The notes under the pieces were generated by a model. It searched no databases, was not told the DNA's origin, and worked only from the letters and a program-made list of their open reading frames with translations. A stretch of DNA of 64,000 nt, taken from NCBI GenBank assembly GCA_000611775.1, contig KK106981.1, positions 4,404,927 through 4,468,926 of the forward strand, read 5' to 3'. This stretch comes from Umbilicaria muhlenbergii. Lineage: Eukaryota; Ascomycota; Lecanoromycetes; Umbilicariales; Umbilicariaceae. The position numbers were made by a program, and so were the translations under genes. Below, piece after piece: positions 22,461 to 34,116 of this stretch (the first letter of the stretch is position 1; each line of letters starts with the position of its first letter).

Positions 22461-23737
22461 CGATATTAACCCCGATAAGCGACTGCTGTAAGCCGACAGC
22501 GCCTAAATTCAACACAGAGCCATGTAGTCATGAGTGTCGACGGCAGCTCCAGAGCCGCTTGCAACAAGCCGCGAGGAGAATCGTCTGAGAAAGAGGTGAT
22601 ATTGTTCGAAGACATGATGGCGAGAAGCGCAGAGTGCAAAATTTAGACAGACACGATCTATACGGACATACGTAGTATTACCCGAGCAAAGATGGCTTCA
22701 AGTGGCGGGGGAGAGAACACAGCAGTTAGAGAATTATGTCTTAGCACGACAGAAAACCTGGACGGACAGACATTGATGTGTCGTGGCACTTGCCATAGGC
22801 TAGCCTGCCCCATTCAAGGCAGCACATGTTATGGAAACCGTTGTAGCTGGCATCTACAGTATCGATGAAGGGGTGGTATGCAGAAGTGGCTTTGGGGCAC
22901 AGTTTCGAGCTGGTGAGACCCAAGCAGCGGTTCGGTACGAGCACACCCAATTCCGGACCTGCTTCATTGTGATAATGACCCTGAATACCATTTGTCCGCA
23001 AGCCCAACTGCGGCGTACAAGGCTTCGCGTGCTTATCGTTGGGATTGCAGGAGCTGGAGGGGTGAGACGGAGGAATGGGCTATATAACCCGATCAGGAGG
23101 AGATCACCGACATCAAAACACATGATAGCTGCGATGAGAAACGCATTGGAACTCCAAAGATACGAATACTCGGAGACAAGGGCCCCCGCAAAGATGAGCG
23201 CCGCCAACGCCACGCAGCTACGCGGTACAAGCTTACTGGCAGGGATAAGCGTGTCCTCGTTGCAGAGCTGGCTGCATCCCTAAGGTACGGAGTAGCATGC
23301 AAGGCAGCGAAGCAAAACCGTCAAAGGGTCGGCGGCTGACGGGCGTGGAATACGAGTATCAGGGTCCAGTTGCCTGGCCACTGCTGCAAGGCTGTACTGG
23401 TGAGATATGTGGTTGGCTGGCGGTCACCGTATGGTAATGGCCAGTGAGTAATCTACACAAGGGTAACCGAAACACAGTTTTCAATTCCAAAGGAAGATAC
23501 GCCTTTCATAGTTAGGCGACTTGGGGCCTAGCCGGCATATTGCTAGGTACTGGAGTAGGAATCGAGCCGGGAGAACGCTGGAACTTATTATAATGGCCCA
23601 CAGCTCCACAACCCATTGTAGTATTGCATCGATCTAGTACGCTCAGGCCGTCACCTTTTCCTCGAGGAGTCAAAAGCTGTTAATGTCGTAAAAGCTGAGC
23701 CAACCCCGCTAGGTACCACTGCCGACTCCATTGCCGA
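22461..23737. other. Gap between two P450 genes
   Basis: Nearly 1.3 kb. Overlapping frames at 22831-23283 (+) and 22854-23213 (-) are open for 120-150 codons, and the minus one starts with a hydrophobic stretch. Neither shows a recognisable domain or clean exon structure, so no gene is called. Confidence 0.45.
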
Positions 23738-25431
23738 CTATGCGAGACTTTTGCCCTTTCTTTCCACTTTAATGAGCACATCCTCCCCCTTCATTGGAGT
23801 CATGATCCCCAAACAAGGCTTTTTGGCATCAAGCTTGGGAAATTCAGCCTTCTCATCAGCTAAGCTGATGTCGAAACGGCAAAGAGCCAATGCTACGAAG
23901 ACAAGAACCTCTCTCCTGGCAACATAACGGCCGGGACAGTATGTAATACCGCCACCAAAGGGCCGAAAGCTAGGACTCTTGTGCAGATCCTTGTTGCGGA
24001 GAAAACGTTCAGCGTCCATCTGTTGAGCGTTGCTTCCGAAGACGTCTTCATTGAAGTGAAGTTGGCGAAAAGGCAAGAGCACCTTCCCACCCGCACGAAG
24101 AGTCACACTTCCCAGGTCGGTGGCAGCTTCAACTGTACGGATTGAGGCGGATGCTGTGGTCAGGCGAAGGATCTCGTTGTACAAAGCCACGAAACGGGGG
24201 CAATTCTCCAAGCGCGTTTCCAGACCCGGCAAGCCTGCAGAGACGACCGGATACACTTCGGCGTGGATAGTGGAGCATAGCGATCGATCGTAGAGAAGAT
24301 ATGCCATCATCCAGAAGCAGAGTTTGTAGGCGTTGCTAAGGATGCTAAGACAACAAGTTAGCTCCCACGTTATCCAAGCCCTGCGATTGAAACGTCAAAG
24401 AAGGCCTACACCCAAGAAAGTGACGCAAGCATAGCAGCGATATCATGTTCGTTAATCTCAACTCCTCTCATTTCAGTCTCGAGCGTCCGTACCAGCCATG
24501 ATTCACCAGACCTTTGCTCCTTGGGAAGCTTGAAGTAGGCCTCGAGCGTCGCAATCATCCCGTCCTTTGCTTTGTACATGTCTTTTGAGAGGCTGCGAGG
24601 AAATTTGTAGTTGAGTTTCCAGCTCTCGTCATCGAAATCCAAGAAGTTCTGTAGGAAATGTGCATCCAGTTCTATCAGGCGGTTCCCGTAGAAAGCAGTA
24701 GTAACGGCCTCCAGGAGCACCTCGCGAGTCCACCGCATAAGGGACAGGGTCTTTACGGTATTTTCCACTTTGTCTCCACCCAGATTGTCCCAGGTGAGAG
24801 AGGAGCTAATGTAATTTCGGACCTGCGTCCCCAGAATATCCAGACGATCTCCCGGAAGTAGCTGTTGACGATAAAAGTCTTCTCCCGCGTGCGCCCAGGT
24901 TTTATGAAGACGATTCGAGCTCTTGCCTGCCCCAGCGGCGCTGTCTGAGCTCTGCCACATCTTTTCTACTCCATCTGAGCTCGCGCCAATGGAAGTCATC
25001 ATATCACGAACATACTCGTCGAAGGTGAGCGTTTTGGTGTTTTTGTAAATCGCGGTGACGTCTTCGGGAGAGGTAACAATATAGAGTCGTTGTCCAGCGA
25101 CTGTCACGCCAAATGGCTCACGAGCGTTTCGAAAATACGCTCTAAGTTTGCGTCAGCGAGAATGTATACAAAATGATAGGTGACCACACCATGAAGCAGT
25201 ATCTACGTACCTTGCTCTTGTGAAGGTACCCTCGGTGTCCCTGAAAAAGCTGACGGCATGCCCTGTAATAATACACCAGTCAGATTGACCAATGTTCAGT
25301 GCACGAGTCGTAGTAGATAGTACCTAGTACTGTGGGAAGACCAATATGTCAGCTCAAATGAGAGAACGACTAGCAAAGGAGCTTTGCGTACCAGGAATCC
25401 AGTACGGCACCTCCTTGGGTTCTCTCGCCGC
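23738..25431 (-). pseudogene. Cytochrome P450 cut off at its 5' end by a copia-derived sequence
   Basis: Minus-strand exons: 25431-25392 (first visible), a 6-nt micro-exon 25329-25324, 25262-25211, 25141-24410 and 24344-23738, coding about 478 residues. They read through PKEVPYWIPVLGHAVSFFRD (the V-L supplied by the micro-exon), RAYFRNAREPFGVTVAGQ, LYNEILRLT (ExxR) and a normal haem loop FRPFGGGITYCPGRYVAR. It looks like fungal relatives of the CYP7/CYP8 group. The membrane-anchor exon and start codon are missing: directly upstream of 25431 the sequence turns into an inverted copy of copia pol. A TTTAG at the junction could still act as an acceptor, but no upstream exon was found. The rest of the frame has no stop, so the loss may be recent. 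Confidence 0.8.
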
Positions 25432-25681
25432 CTAAATTCATGTGTTGAGGGTATAACCGACGATTTACGCCCTACCGAAGCGGAAAAGGACTGCTCGGCA
25501 TGTCTACACAGCAAAATGATACGGGTTCGGAAAAGACTCGTTCCAAAGGCTTTTGAGCTCTGGGTATCGAAGCCTTGTTCTGAACCCGTATCATTTTGCT
25601 GTGTAGACATGCCGAGCAGTCCTTTTCCGCTTCGGTAGGGCGTAAATCGTGGGTTATACCCTCAACACATGAATTTAGGCG
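25429..25681. repeat. 100-nt inverted repeat inside truncated copia element
   Basis: The left arm 25429-25528 and right arm 25582-25681 are reverse complements with one visible mismatch (near 25459). The spacer is 53 nt. Both arms come from the GAG-pre-integrase part of copia pol, so a piece of the element was copied back in inverted orientation. The left arm directly abuts the P450 exon. The pair could form a long hairpin. Confidence 0.9.
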
Positions 25682-27360
25682 TTGCAGGCGATATGCCCCT
25701 GCATGGCCGGATCTCCGATGCCACTTCCAGTACTCGGTTTGTGGCTGGTTCGAAGTTTTGGAAATTTCGGGGGTAGTTGGCCCCAAAACCTCCTCCGGGG
25801 CAGGGGCTCCATATGAGCCACCCGCCTGCTCTGGACCTGCTCCCACTGGCTCCGGAGTGAGCCCTAATATAGGCGGTGCTCCCCCTGCTGTCGCTGGAGC
25901 GACCAGGCCGTTCGTCGATTTTTGGTAGGTCTGGACCTTAAAGGCCACTTTACCGTTTGTCGATTTCAGTATATAAACTGAACCGTGCTGGCTTGCCGTG
26001 GCAATGACATTTCCTTGGCGCTTAAAAAGCACTCATTCGAGTCCAAATTCCACGGTTATCCCATTCTTACTGGCTGCTCCGATCGACAGCAAATTCCCGT
26101 CCAATTCTGGGACATAAAGGACGTCCTTTAGGGTGAGTATTTTGCCCACAAAAGAAACTTCCGCCTTGCCAATTCCAGTCGCCTTTATCGAATTTCCATT
26201 GGCCAAGCAAACGTCCGTAGAGTAATCCTGAATTTCGGTGAAAAAGCTCCTATCCGGGGTCATATGATGACTTGCTCCGGAGTCGACTATCCAGCAGCCG
26301 GGGGGTAATTCCAGGCTGGCTATGACTTCCATGGCCGTCGCTCTCCACGCCCTGCCGTCGTCGCTGGCTTCGTGGTCCTGGTTGTTCGATTTTTTCGAAT
26401 TTTTTGAAGTTTCCGACCCCCCTGAACTTTCGGAGGCTTGCCTTGCATTGGCCTTCGATTTCGGGGGTGGTTTAACACCGTTTGGGGGTAATTCTTCCCC
26501 GTCTTTCGTATGGGTAGCGTAGCAATTCGCGGCGAAATGACCCTTTTTCTGGCACCGAAAGCAGGTTTTCCCCTTTTTGCTGTGGACTTAAAACCTGAAT
26601 TTCGGCTTGGATTTTCCGCAAGGCGTATAAAACTTGCTCCGCCGTCTCCTTCGGTCCTTGCTTATAATTGGAAAAAGCTCTGATTTGGGACAGGTAGTAG
26701 GTGGTTCCTATAGGCTTCTTCATTTCCTTTAGGCGGTCCCAAAGCTCCTTGGCAGTCTCCGGTTTATAGAAGGTTGCGTCGGCCTGGTTGCGAAATGATT
26801 TTATATCATACCAGGCTTTGCTGTCCACCCTTACCCACTTCTTGGTCTCCTCTTGTGATCCCTTCGTCTCTTTATCGTCCACTAACACCTTTATAGGCTT
26901 GGCGTACGCTCCTTCAACGACGTCCCAGTGGTCTCGCGCCACCAAATATGCCTGCACGGACTCGGCCCATGCCATATAATTGCTCTCATTGAGCTTTAGG
27001 GCCGTCGTGCCCTTCGGTCCATCGTATAACATGCTCTTTCAAGTCCGTATGACTGCTCCTGCGTCTGCGGCGGCGTGGATAACGGTTCGAAGGGGGGGGT
27101 GTGGATTTTCGAAGTTTTTCGACCTCTTTGGTTCGAGCGATAAACCGATGTTTTATCGTCTGGAAATGGACGTTTATATCGTACGAAAATTGGGTTTAGA
27201 AAGCACCCAATTCGAAGCGTTTATATCGTCCGCTTGCGTGGTAGGCTTTCGATTGCCTAATCGGGTCGAGGGCTCGTCGGCGAGGGCTAGGGCAGAGTAG
27301 GGTAGTAGGGCAAAGCAACTGACAACAGGCGGTAGTTATGCACTAACCGGGCTCATAACC
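25582..27360 (-). mobile_element. Truncated Ty1/copia retrotransposon, gag to GAG-pre-integrase
   Basis: Read on the minus strand from 27032: a gag start with ALKLNESNYMAWAESVQAYL and a UBN2-type capsid region (FSNYKQGPKETAEQVLYAL), a frameshift near 26580, a CCHC knuckle CFRCQKKGHFAANC, an aspartic protease VDSGASHHMTPD, an in-frame TGA at about 26030-26032, and a GAG-pre-integrase zinc region (WHRRSGHAGAYR, CSACLHSK). It stops there; the rest of integrase, RT and RNase H are absent and replaced by an inverted copy of the last 100 nt. The domain order (integrase before RT) is that of copia. It is broken by at least one frameshift, one stop and the 3' truncation. Confidence 0.88.
27344..27360 (-). 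other. Primer-binding site resembling the anticodon arm of initiator tRNA-Met
   Basis: On the + strand AACCGGGCTCATAACC runs up to the LTR edge at 27361. This resembles the anticodon stem-loop of eukaryotic initiator tRNA-Met (GGGCUCAUAACC). Drosophila copia and yeast Ty5 are primed by a half-tRNA cut in this loop. On the element's sense strand (minus) it sits directly after the LTR end, as a primer site must. Confidence 0.7.
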
Positions 27361-27600
27361 TGTTGCAATGGGGCGATATAGAGGCCAAATAGATGTATTG
27401 TATCTACCTAAATACCGCCCAAATTGATATAAATGAACGTGTAGAAGCAAAGCAGTCTTCGTAGAAATCAGGGCACATTAAATAACCCCCCATATCGGCT
27501 TTCTCGGTGCTCGCCTACATTGACCGAGCGCCTATAGTCGGGCCGAGCGCATGTAGGCATGATGCCTGCTACGGGCATATATTGGCTGCTGCAGGGCGGG
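27361..27600 (-). repeat. 5' LTR of the copia element (right edge not determined)
   Basis: The edge next to the primer site is clear (+ strand TGTTGCAATGG; on the element strand the LTR ends TTGCAACA). The outer edge cannot be fixed because no second LTR is in the window; 27600 is an estimate. An AT-rich TTTATATC on the minus strand about 70 nt inside could be a TATA element. Confidence 0.45.
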
Positions 27601-27841
27601 GCGGACGAACGATTTTCCACATGCAGCAGTAATGCGGCACTGTCATACTGAAGTGCAGGGCATGCACAGCCGTGAGTGCACAGCAGTGATGGATGGCGAT
27701 GCTTATTTTACTCATTTTCGAGAAAGTGGTGCGGGGGTCGGCCGGCACGGGGTTATGCATGTTAAGACGGCTTTCCATATATGCTGTGGCAGCGGTTTGT
27801 AATTTCAACTCTCCCTCGTGGATCCGGAAAGTCGCGCTTCC

Positions 27842-29141
27842 ATGGTCTATGTTGTTTGTTCACTATGTCTTGCGCTTATGTGGCCGATATTTCTTGTGAG
27901 GTTGTATGCGAAAGTATGGATTACACGGAGTGCTGGATGGGATGATGGTCAGTGTTGTTCCCCCCGGCCTCTGGTGCTTGTTAACTCGAAAATACAGCGG
28001 CCACGATTCTTGCGATTGTGAGAGATACACCTTCGACTACCAAGCAGGGTTAGACCACTTCAAGCTGATCGTTGGCAGGTGGGCTGTACATTGTATGCCG
28101 GAGGCGTCATGTGGGGTATGTGCTTTCCACCTTGCTCGAGGGGATTGTTACTAACGTTGAGAAAAAGGGATGAATGTTTATGGTCCCCATGGGTGGAACG
28201 TTCGAGCCGTAAAATTTACCGCTCACTTCATTGATGTAAGTTCTTCGGACAGCCTATGAAAGCGTGTACGTCCTTCTGACGAATCGTATTCAGATCTCAG
28301 TTGATCTCTGGCAGCTCGTATATGGACCAACCATGTTTTTCGCTAAGCTGGCACTGTTCATGCTGTTCCACCGTATATTCTCTTGCAATCGTCATGCAAG
28401 GTACTTGATCTACGCTGGTATTGCCATTAACTGTCTTTTCTATACTGCTGGAACGCTTGTGTTCGGTATCCAATGCATCCGGACACCAGGCGAGACTTGG
28501 TTGCAGCCGCATGTCCAAGCTCGTTGCCGGATAGTTCAGGTGATGAATTACATCCAAGGTCCATTTGGTGTCGTCTCGGATCTGTACATTTTCATCCTCC
28601 CATTGCCGTTTATATGGGCCCTGAATATGCCGATGCAGAAAAGGGTCGGAGTCATGGTTATATTTGCAACAGCAGTTCTGTGTGTAGACTTGCTTGCATC
28701 ATGTCGATAAGTTCTAGAAGCTAACATGATTTAGTGCGATCGTTGCGAGCATACTCGGCCTATATCTCCGTGTCGTTGCGTCCACCAGTCCAGATCTGCC
28801 CTGGAATGAGCCTCCGGTGCTCACGCTTGCGTAAGCATTCTCCCAACCGCGAGTACTTCATGTGTCCTTTGGGTGCTGAAACTAGTAGCGTGGTTGAAAT
28901 GACGGTCGGCGTCATGTGCAGCTCTATGCCCTATCTTGCAACCTTTTTCCGCAGACATAGACTAAACCTGTCTCGTCTCACGTCCTTGAAGAATCTCCTC
29001 GGGCGGTATACAAGACACCCACAAAGCTCGAAGAAGGGTTCACACCTCAAACTTGATGCTCTTAATGGCGTGGGTTCGAGGCCATCTGATGAACAGCACA
29101 TGGTCATCGAGACAAATGTGCTCGGGTCGATGCAAGGGTAG
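27842..29141 (+). CDS. Fungal rhodopsin-domain integral membrane protein (7TM), seven exons
   Basis: Exons are 27842-27947, 27998-28017, 28079-28115, 28168-28235, 28294-28679, 28735-28830 and 28886-29141 (322 residues). The pattern is that of the large fungal SAT4/rhodopsin-like family: RLYAKVWITRSAGWDD after the first helix, VYGPHGWNVR, LWQLVYGPTMFFAKLALFML, a QPHVQARC loop, GPFGVVSDLYIFILPLPFIW, then the last helices with EMTVGVMCSSMPYL and a basic cytosolic tail. Exon 2 is only 20 nt, and branch points CTAAC are visible in several introns. The start is uncertain: the ATG at 27842 leaves almost no extracellular N-terminus, and eight more in-frame codons lie upstream without an ATG. The gene begins shortly after the copia LTR, so its upstream part may be altered. 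Role unknown. Confidence 0.78.
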
Positions 29142-30766
29142 GAATCCCGTTCTGGCATTGAGTTACATAGAGAGTTTGAGCTGACCATTGCTCAGAGATG
29201 GCAAGTTTCTTAAGTCGGGAACTTTCTCCGCTCTGTAGTAACATTGATCTGTTACAAATTCTTTGAAACACTTGGGAACCACAATAACTCAGAGGGTTGA
29301 AAGCAAATACTAGTAGTTTCGTAACTGTCTATCATCACTGTCAAAGCTGGCTTGCCTTAGTTACTGAGGACAGCATGTGAGAGACGAGCATGAAGTATTT
29401 TCGGTCATGACACCTTCAAATTTATGTATCTCTTTCCCTTCTCAACATTCATTAAAGGAACATTAGGTTTAGTTTATAGCAATACATTCCTTAGCCTCTA
29501 TGTGCTTCTCTATTCAACACACCATGAGTCTGGTTAGTGCATACTACTACTGTCTGTTATGGAATATTCAACCATCTTGCTCAACACCTTGAAGAATGTT
29601 AAATAACAATGTATACATTACCCCTCGAACCTAACCATCTCCACCCCAAAGCCCGCTTGCAGTCGAGAGACCATCGCACGTTGACATTACGCGACCTCGA
29701 AAATATGCAATTAACAAGATATAGTATTTGTCGAGCCTGAGTGCCAGGACACAGTGTTGAATTTCGCCGCTTCGCCGCCGAGCAGACGTCATTGGAGCAG
29801 GGGTTTAGGGCAGGGGTTCTAGCGAGAAAAGCAGTCACGTCATTATCAATACGCCATATGTAGGCTTAGCGAAAAGCTCCTAAACATGTATATTAACGGC
29901 TCTAAAGCCTCGAGTTTCTGCTTTCTTCCTCACGTTCATCTATTCAATATTGGACCGATATTTAGTTGCAATAATATATTTATTTGGCCTCTAAATGATC
30001 GTTCTACTCAACACAAAGAAGTGGATCACTCACCCCAAAGAACCTTGAAATAGGTACATACGCGCAACAGCAATCACACCACGACGAGTGACTCTAATAT
30101 TCTACAACATAGGACCAACATAATTATATACTACACTACTATCTGTGAAATTTGAACATGTTCAAAGGACCTCCGTGCAGTGCTGCAGCTGTTGCAGTTG
30201 AGCTCATCCATTATTCGCGTAGTTTTGAGAGTCGGCCACATATTTTGTCCCTGGCCCTCAGCCCTGTAGTGCTCGGTGAAAATTGGGACCACTGCCGGTG
30301 TCACCCAATACAGTCTAGCTGCCGCCTTTGGCGGGCTCAATGAGGCTAGTGGTGTAATCAAGCAAGGTACGAGAGTTTATTTCATGGGTCGGAAAATCCG
30401 GGGTGGTTCACAAGGTACCGCAAGGTACCTTAGCTTTCCTCTTCGTCTCTGCAGGGAAGAATGAGAATCTGACATCACGATGGCTGCATCCCCATGACCG
30501 CATGGGGAATCCATGGGCTTGTCAAGCACCAGGAATTAAAATATGCGGCTATGGCGGGATCCAAGCTTGCAGAGCTTCCGTGGGTCCCAGCGGCCAGCCA
30601 ATAAGCGTTCAATTTACGTCACCGGTTCTCTCCCAAACCCTCCACCATGCTTGACCTCACCTCACCTCACATCTCTCGCCATCTACCCCAACTTCAACGC
30701 ACTCGACACCCCATCTCATGAACAAACACCAGACCAATTGCCACAAGCCATCGTCAACAGCCAACC
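29142..30766. other. Intergenic region, 1.6 kb
   Basis: No gene supported. Composition is moderately AT-rich. A short duplicated AAGGTACC lies at about 30411-30427, and a CTCACCTCACCTCAC run at about 30655-30670 lies just upstream of the NmrA-like gene. Confidence 0.45.
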
Positions 30767-32046
30767 ATGACGAAGCGAAACGTCTGCGTCACCGCCGCCG
30801 ACGGCCAGACTGGACATCTGATCGCTGAGCTCCTCCTTACCGACGACCACTTCAAGAAGCACTTCGACAGCGTCACCTGCCTTGCCTTAGACCCATCCAA
30901 GTGTAAAGATCTCGAGAAGCTCGGTGCTTACGTCGTGGCCCACGAGCCTGGCCGTGTGAGCAAGATGGCGGACGTTCTTAAGAAGATGGGTGTTGATGCC
31001 ATCATGGTCATCCCTCCGACTCATACAGACAAGGTCAGCTTACCGCTTTTGGCCCACCACTGTTGATACATTCACCTTGCTGACAAGATCTTCAGTTCGA
31101 CATCACCCACGAGCTCATCACCGCCACAAAGAAAGCTGAGGTGCCCAATGTCTGTTTCCTCAGCTCGGCTGGATGTGATCTCGCGGACCCGCAGAAGCAG
31201 CCTCGTCTTCGTGAGTTCATTGATCTAGAGCAGCTGGTGCTTGCCTCGAAGGGTGATCCGAATACCCCGACTGGGCACTCTCCGGTTGTGATCCGGTATA
31301 TACCTTCCTGAGCTTCGAAAGATCCCCCAACCTGCCTGTGCTGACAATCTCTCCAGTGCCGGCTTCTACGCCGAGAACGCCCTCCTCTATGCAAAGCAGA
31401 TGCGTGAAGAGCATACACTCCCAGCTCCTCTCGGCGACACCCACAAGTTCGCGCCTATCGCGTTGGGAGATGTCGCTCAGGTTGCGGCGCATGTGTTGTC
31501 TGGGAAGGGCAAGCACGGATTCTCCGACAAGCATCGTGGTCAATTGATCGTCCTGACGGGTAACGTCTTACCTTCCCTTCTCACCTTAGGTATGCCTTGT
31601 AGCTGACTGCTCGTATCCAGGCCCTATGCTAGCCACTGGCGATGAGCTGGCCACCGCCGCAAGCCAAGCCCTAGGCATCGAAATCAAGTATGAGAACATC
31701 TCCGAGTAAGTCATCATGCCGCTCACTACTCAAATTTCCATCCTCTCCATCTAGGCTAACCCCCACCTTCCCCAGACGCGAAGCCAAGCGTATTCTAAAA
31801 TCCCAATCCGCCCTCGACCAGTCCGAGATGGAATATCTTCTTGAATACTATGCCTTGGTCCGCGAAGGTAAGACCAACTACATCTCCACGCTCGCCTTTC
31901 ACGACGTCACCCAGGTACATCCGCAGGAGCCGGTAGAGTTCTTCAAGGTTTACAAGGGCGAGTTTGCGGGGAATGGGAGTGCGGACGATGGCAAGAAGGA
32001 GAATGGAAGCGAGCAGCCGTCGAAGAAGCGTAAGACTACGAAGTGA
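30767..32046 (+). CDS. NmrA-like NAD(P)-binding protein, five exons
   Basis: Exons are 30767-31033, 31096-31295, 31357-31559, 31621-31705 and 31776-32046 (341 residues). The N-terminus has a Rossmann turn, NVCVTAADGQTGHLIAELL. DAIMVIPP follows, then VCFLSSAGCDLADPQ and AGFYAENALLYAKQ, as in NmrA/HSCARG atypical SDRs that bind NAD(P) but often lack catalysis. The C-terminus is a Lys-rich tail (KKRKTTK) that could be a nuclear signal. Introns of 61-70 nt have good splice signals. NmrA relatives act as redox or nitrogen-status sensors, but no partner is coded nearby, so the role stays open. Confidence 0.85.
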
Positions 32047-32148
32047 CGTCGTCCTACTCCTTCCAGCACACTGGAATAGTGGCGTTGCAGGAGTTGCGAC
32101 GTATGAGAATCACCGAAGGCGTCATGATGGAGCCAAGATAATTAGACA

Positions 32149-32268
32149 GCGACATTGTAGGGTAGAAATCCAACGAATAGCAATCACGAAATGACATCCT
32201 AACAGCGCAGCGACATTGTAGGGTAGAATCCAACGAATAGCAATCACGAAATGACATCCTAACGGCGC
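32149..32268. repeat. Tandem duplication of a 61-nt unit
   Basis: The unit at 32149-32209 (starting GCGACATTGTAGGGTAGAA) is repeated at 32210-32268 with one base deleted in an A-run and one or two substitutions near the end. It lies in the 624-nt gap between the NmrA-like and ACR3 genes. The near identity indicates a recent event. Confidence 0.92.
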
Positions 32269-32670
32269 TTACTGAGCAAGTCAAGAAACATATTCGATGC
32301 TGTATTATTCAATCGTCCGGTGATTCTTGGGGAGGATCTCTTCGACATCTCTCGCCCTTCATGTAGCGCAGGTAGCCTGTTTCGGTTAGCCGTAAGATAT
32401 CTCTGTCGAAGCTGGTGATCTATTACGGCTATGCAAGCGGGTTTCCAGCCCTGTAGCTGAATGGCCAATCAGCGACATGCAGTGACACTTTCTCAGATAC
32501 CTTACTTTGTTCATGCGCGCATCCAAGCTTCTCTCAAGCCGAACTGACTTCCAATGTCATCAGATGTTTCCCATTGGCCTCTGCAATAGTCGTTGGACAC
32601 GATAAAGAAGTGGCAGAGTGCACAATGGACGCGCCAGACCATCAGACCAGCATCCTCGCTCACAATCACA

Positions 32671-33908
32671 ATGGATACGGTTGAACGCTCTGTTTTGCGC
32701 GAGCCCGAACATGGAGCCGGCACCGGTGCACATCACCAAGAGAAGGTCGCAGATGTGGAGAGCAACGCCGCCGTAGCTGGTATGTGTAGCCCGTCTTGCC
32801 TCGCCTCGCCGCGCAATAGACCATCAGCGTTGACCGGCACCCAGATACCCCTCCCCAATCCCAGCCCGTCCCGCCCCTCAAGGGCCTCTCCTTCCTCGAC
32901 CGCTTCCTCGTCCTCTGGATCCTCCTCGCCATGGCCATCGGCATCCTGCTCGGCCACTTCGTCCCTTCCACCGGTCCCTCCCTCCAACGCGGCCAGTTCG
33001 TCGGCGTCAGTCTCCCGATCGCTATCGGCCTACTCGTGATGATGTATCCGATTCTCTGCAAAGTCCGCTTTGAGACGCTGCACCTGCTGCTCCACGAACG
33101 CAAGCTGTGGATCCATTTGGCGCTGTCGTTTGTGCTGAATTGGATACTCGCGCCGTTGCTGATGTGCGGTCTGGCGTGGGCGTTCTTACCGGATCGGCCG
33201 GATTTGAGGGAGGGGTTGATCTTTGTGGGGATTGCGAGGTGTATCGCGATGGTGCTTATTTGGACGGATCTGGCGGGCGGGGACGGAGATTACTGCGCTG
33301 TCTTGGTGGCGTTTAATAGCATCTTGCAGATTGTGCTGTTTGCGCCATTTGCCGTCTTCTATATCGAGGTGGTGAGCCATTCTTACGAAATTGTGGATAT
33401 CGATTATTCGACTGTGGCGACGAGTGTGGCCGTCTTTTTGGGCATACCGCTGGCGGCGGCGATTGTTACGAGGTTGGCGCTTAGGGGCCTGCTGGGGGAG
33501 AGGAGGTATCAGTTGTACTTCATACGCTGGGCGGCGCCGTGCAGTTTGATCGGGTTGATCTTTACCATTATTGTGCTCTTCGCGAGTCAGGGTGAGCACG
33601 TGGTGACGCAGATTACCTCGGTGTTGCGAGTTTGTGCGCCTCTGGTGGTTTATTTCGCCATCATGTTTACCGGCACCGTGTTTCTTTGCAGGAAGTTTGG
33701 GTTTGGGTACAGGGTGTCTTGCACGCAGAGCTTTACGGCGGCCAGCAACAACTTCGAATTGGCGATCGCGGTGGTGGTGGCTATCTATGGCGCTGGCAGC
33801 GGGCAGGCTCTGGCAAGCACGGTGGGGCCGCTGATTGAAGTTCCCGTGTTGGTGATGTTGGTCTATGTGATCAAGTATCTGGGGAGGAGATGGGGATGGG
33901 AAGCTTGA
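32671..33908 (+). CDS. ACR3: Arsenite permease of the ACR3 family, two exons
   Basis: Exons are 32671-32779 and 32845-33908 (390 residues). The hydrophilic N-terminus is followed by PPLKGLSFLDRFLVLWILLA and ten hydrophobic helices. The helix-4 motif GIARCIAMVLIWTDLAGGD holds the Cys needed for arsenite transport in this family. The helix-9 motif CTQSFTAASNNFELAIAV holds the conserved Glu, and IYGAGSGQALASTVGPLIEV follows. Acr3 exports As(III), probably as a proton antiporter, across the plasma membrane. No arsenate reductase or regulator gene lies beside it here. The intron (32780-32844) has a GTATGT donor. Confidence 0.93.
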
Positions 33909-34116
33909 GGAAATGGTATATTAGATGTATCGGACTGTATACTTGGGTTGTGTTTCCTAATGGCTTCGTCTGGCTGTACTCTACTTAACATAATCAAACC
34001 TATTTCTTTAGACTCTGCTACCTTGACTTGACTTCCCTTTGTCTGTAGACTCGCCTATGTCGCTTCCCTTGTTGTGCGTTGAGAGAGTCCTCAGCTGGGG
34101 ACTACAAATTGTTTGT

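Noticed and set aside
22831-23283. Gene between the two P450s
   Set aside because: Open frames overlap on both strands with no domain, codon bias or splice pattern to support either.
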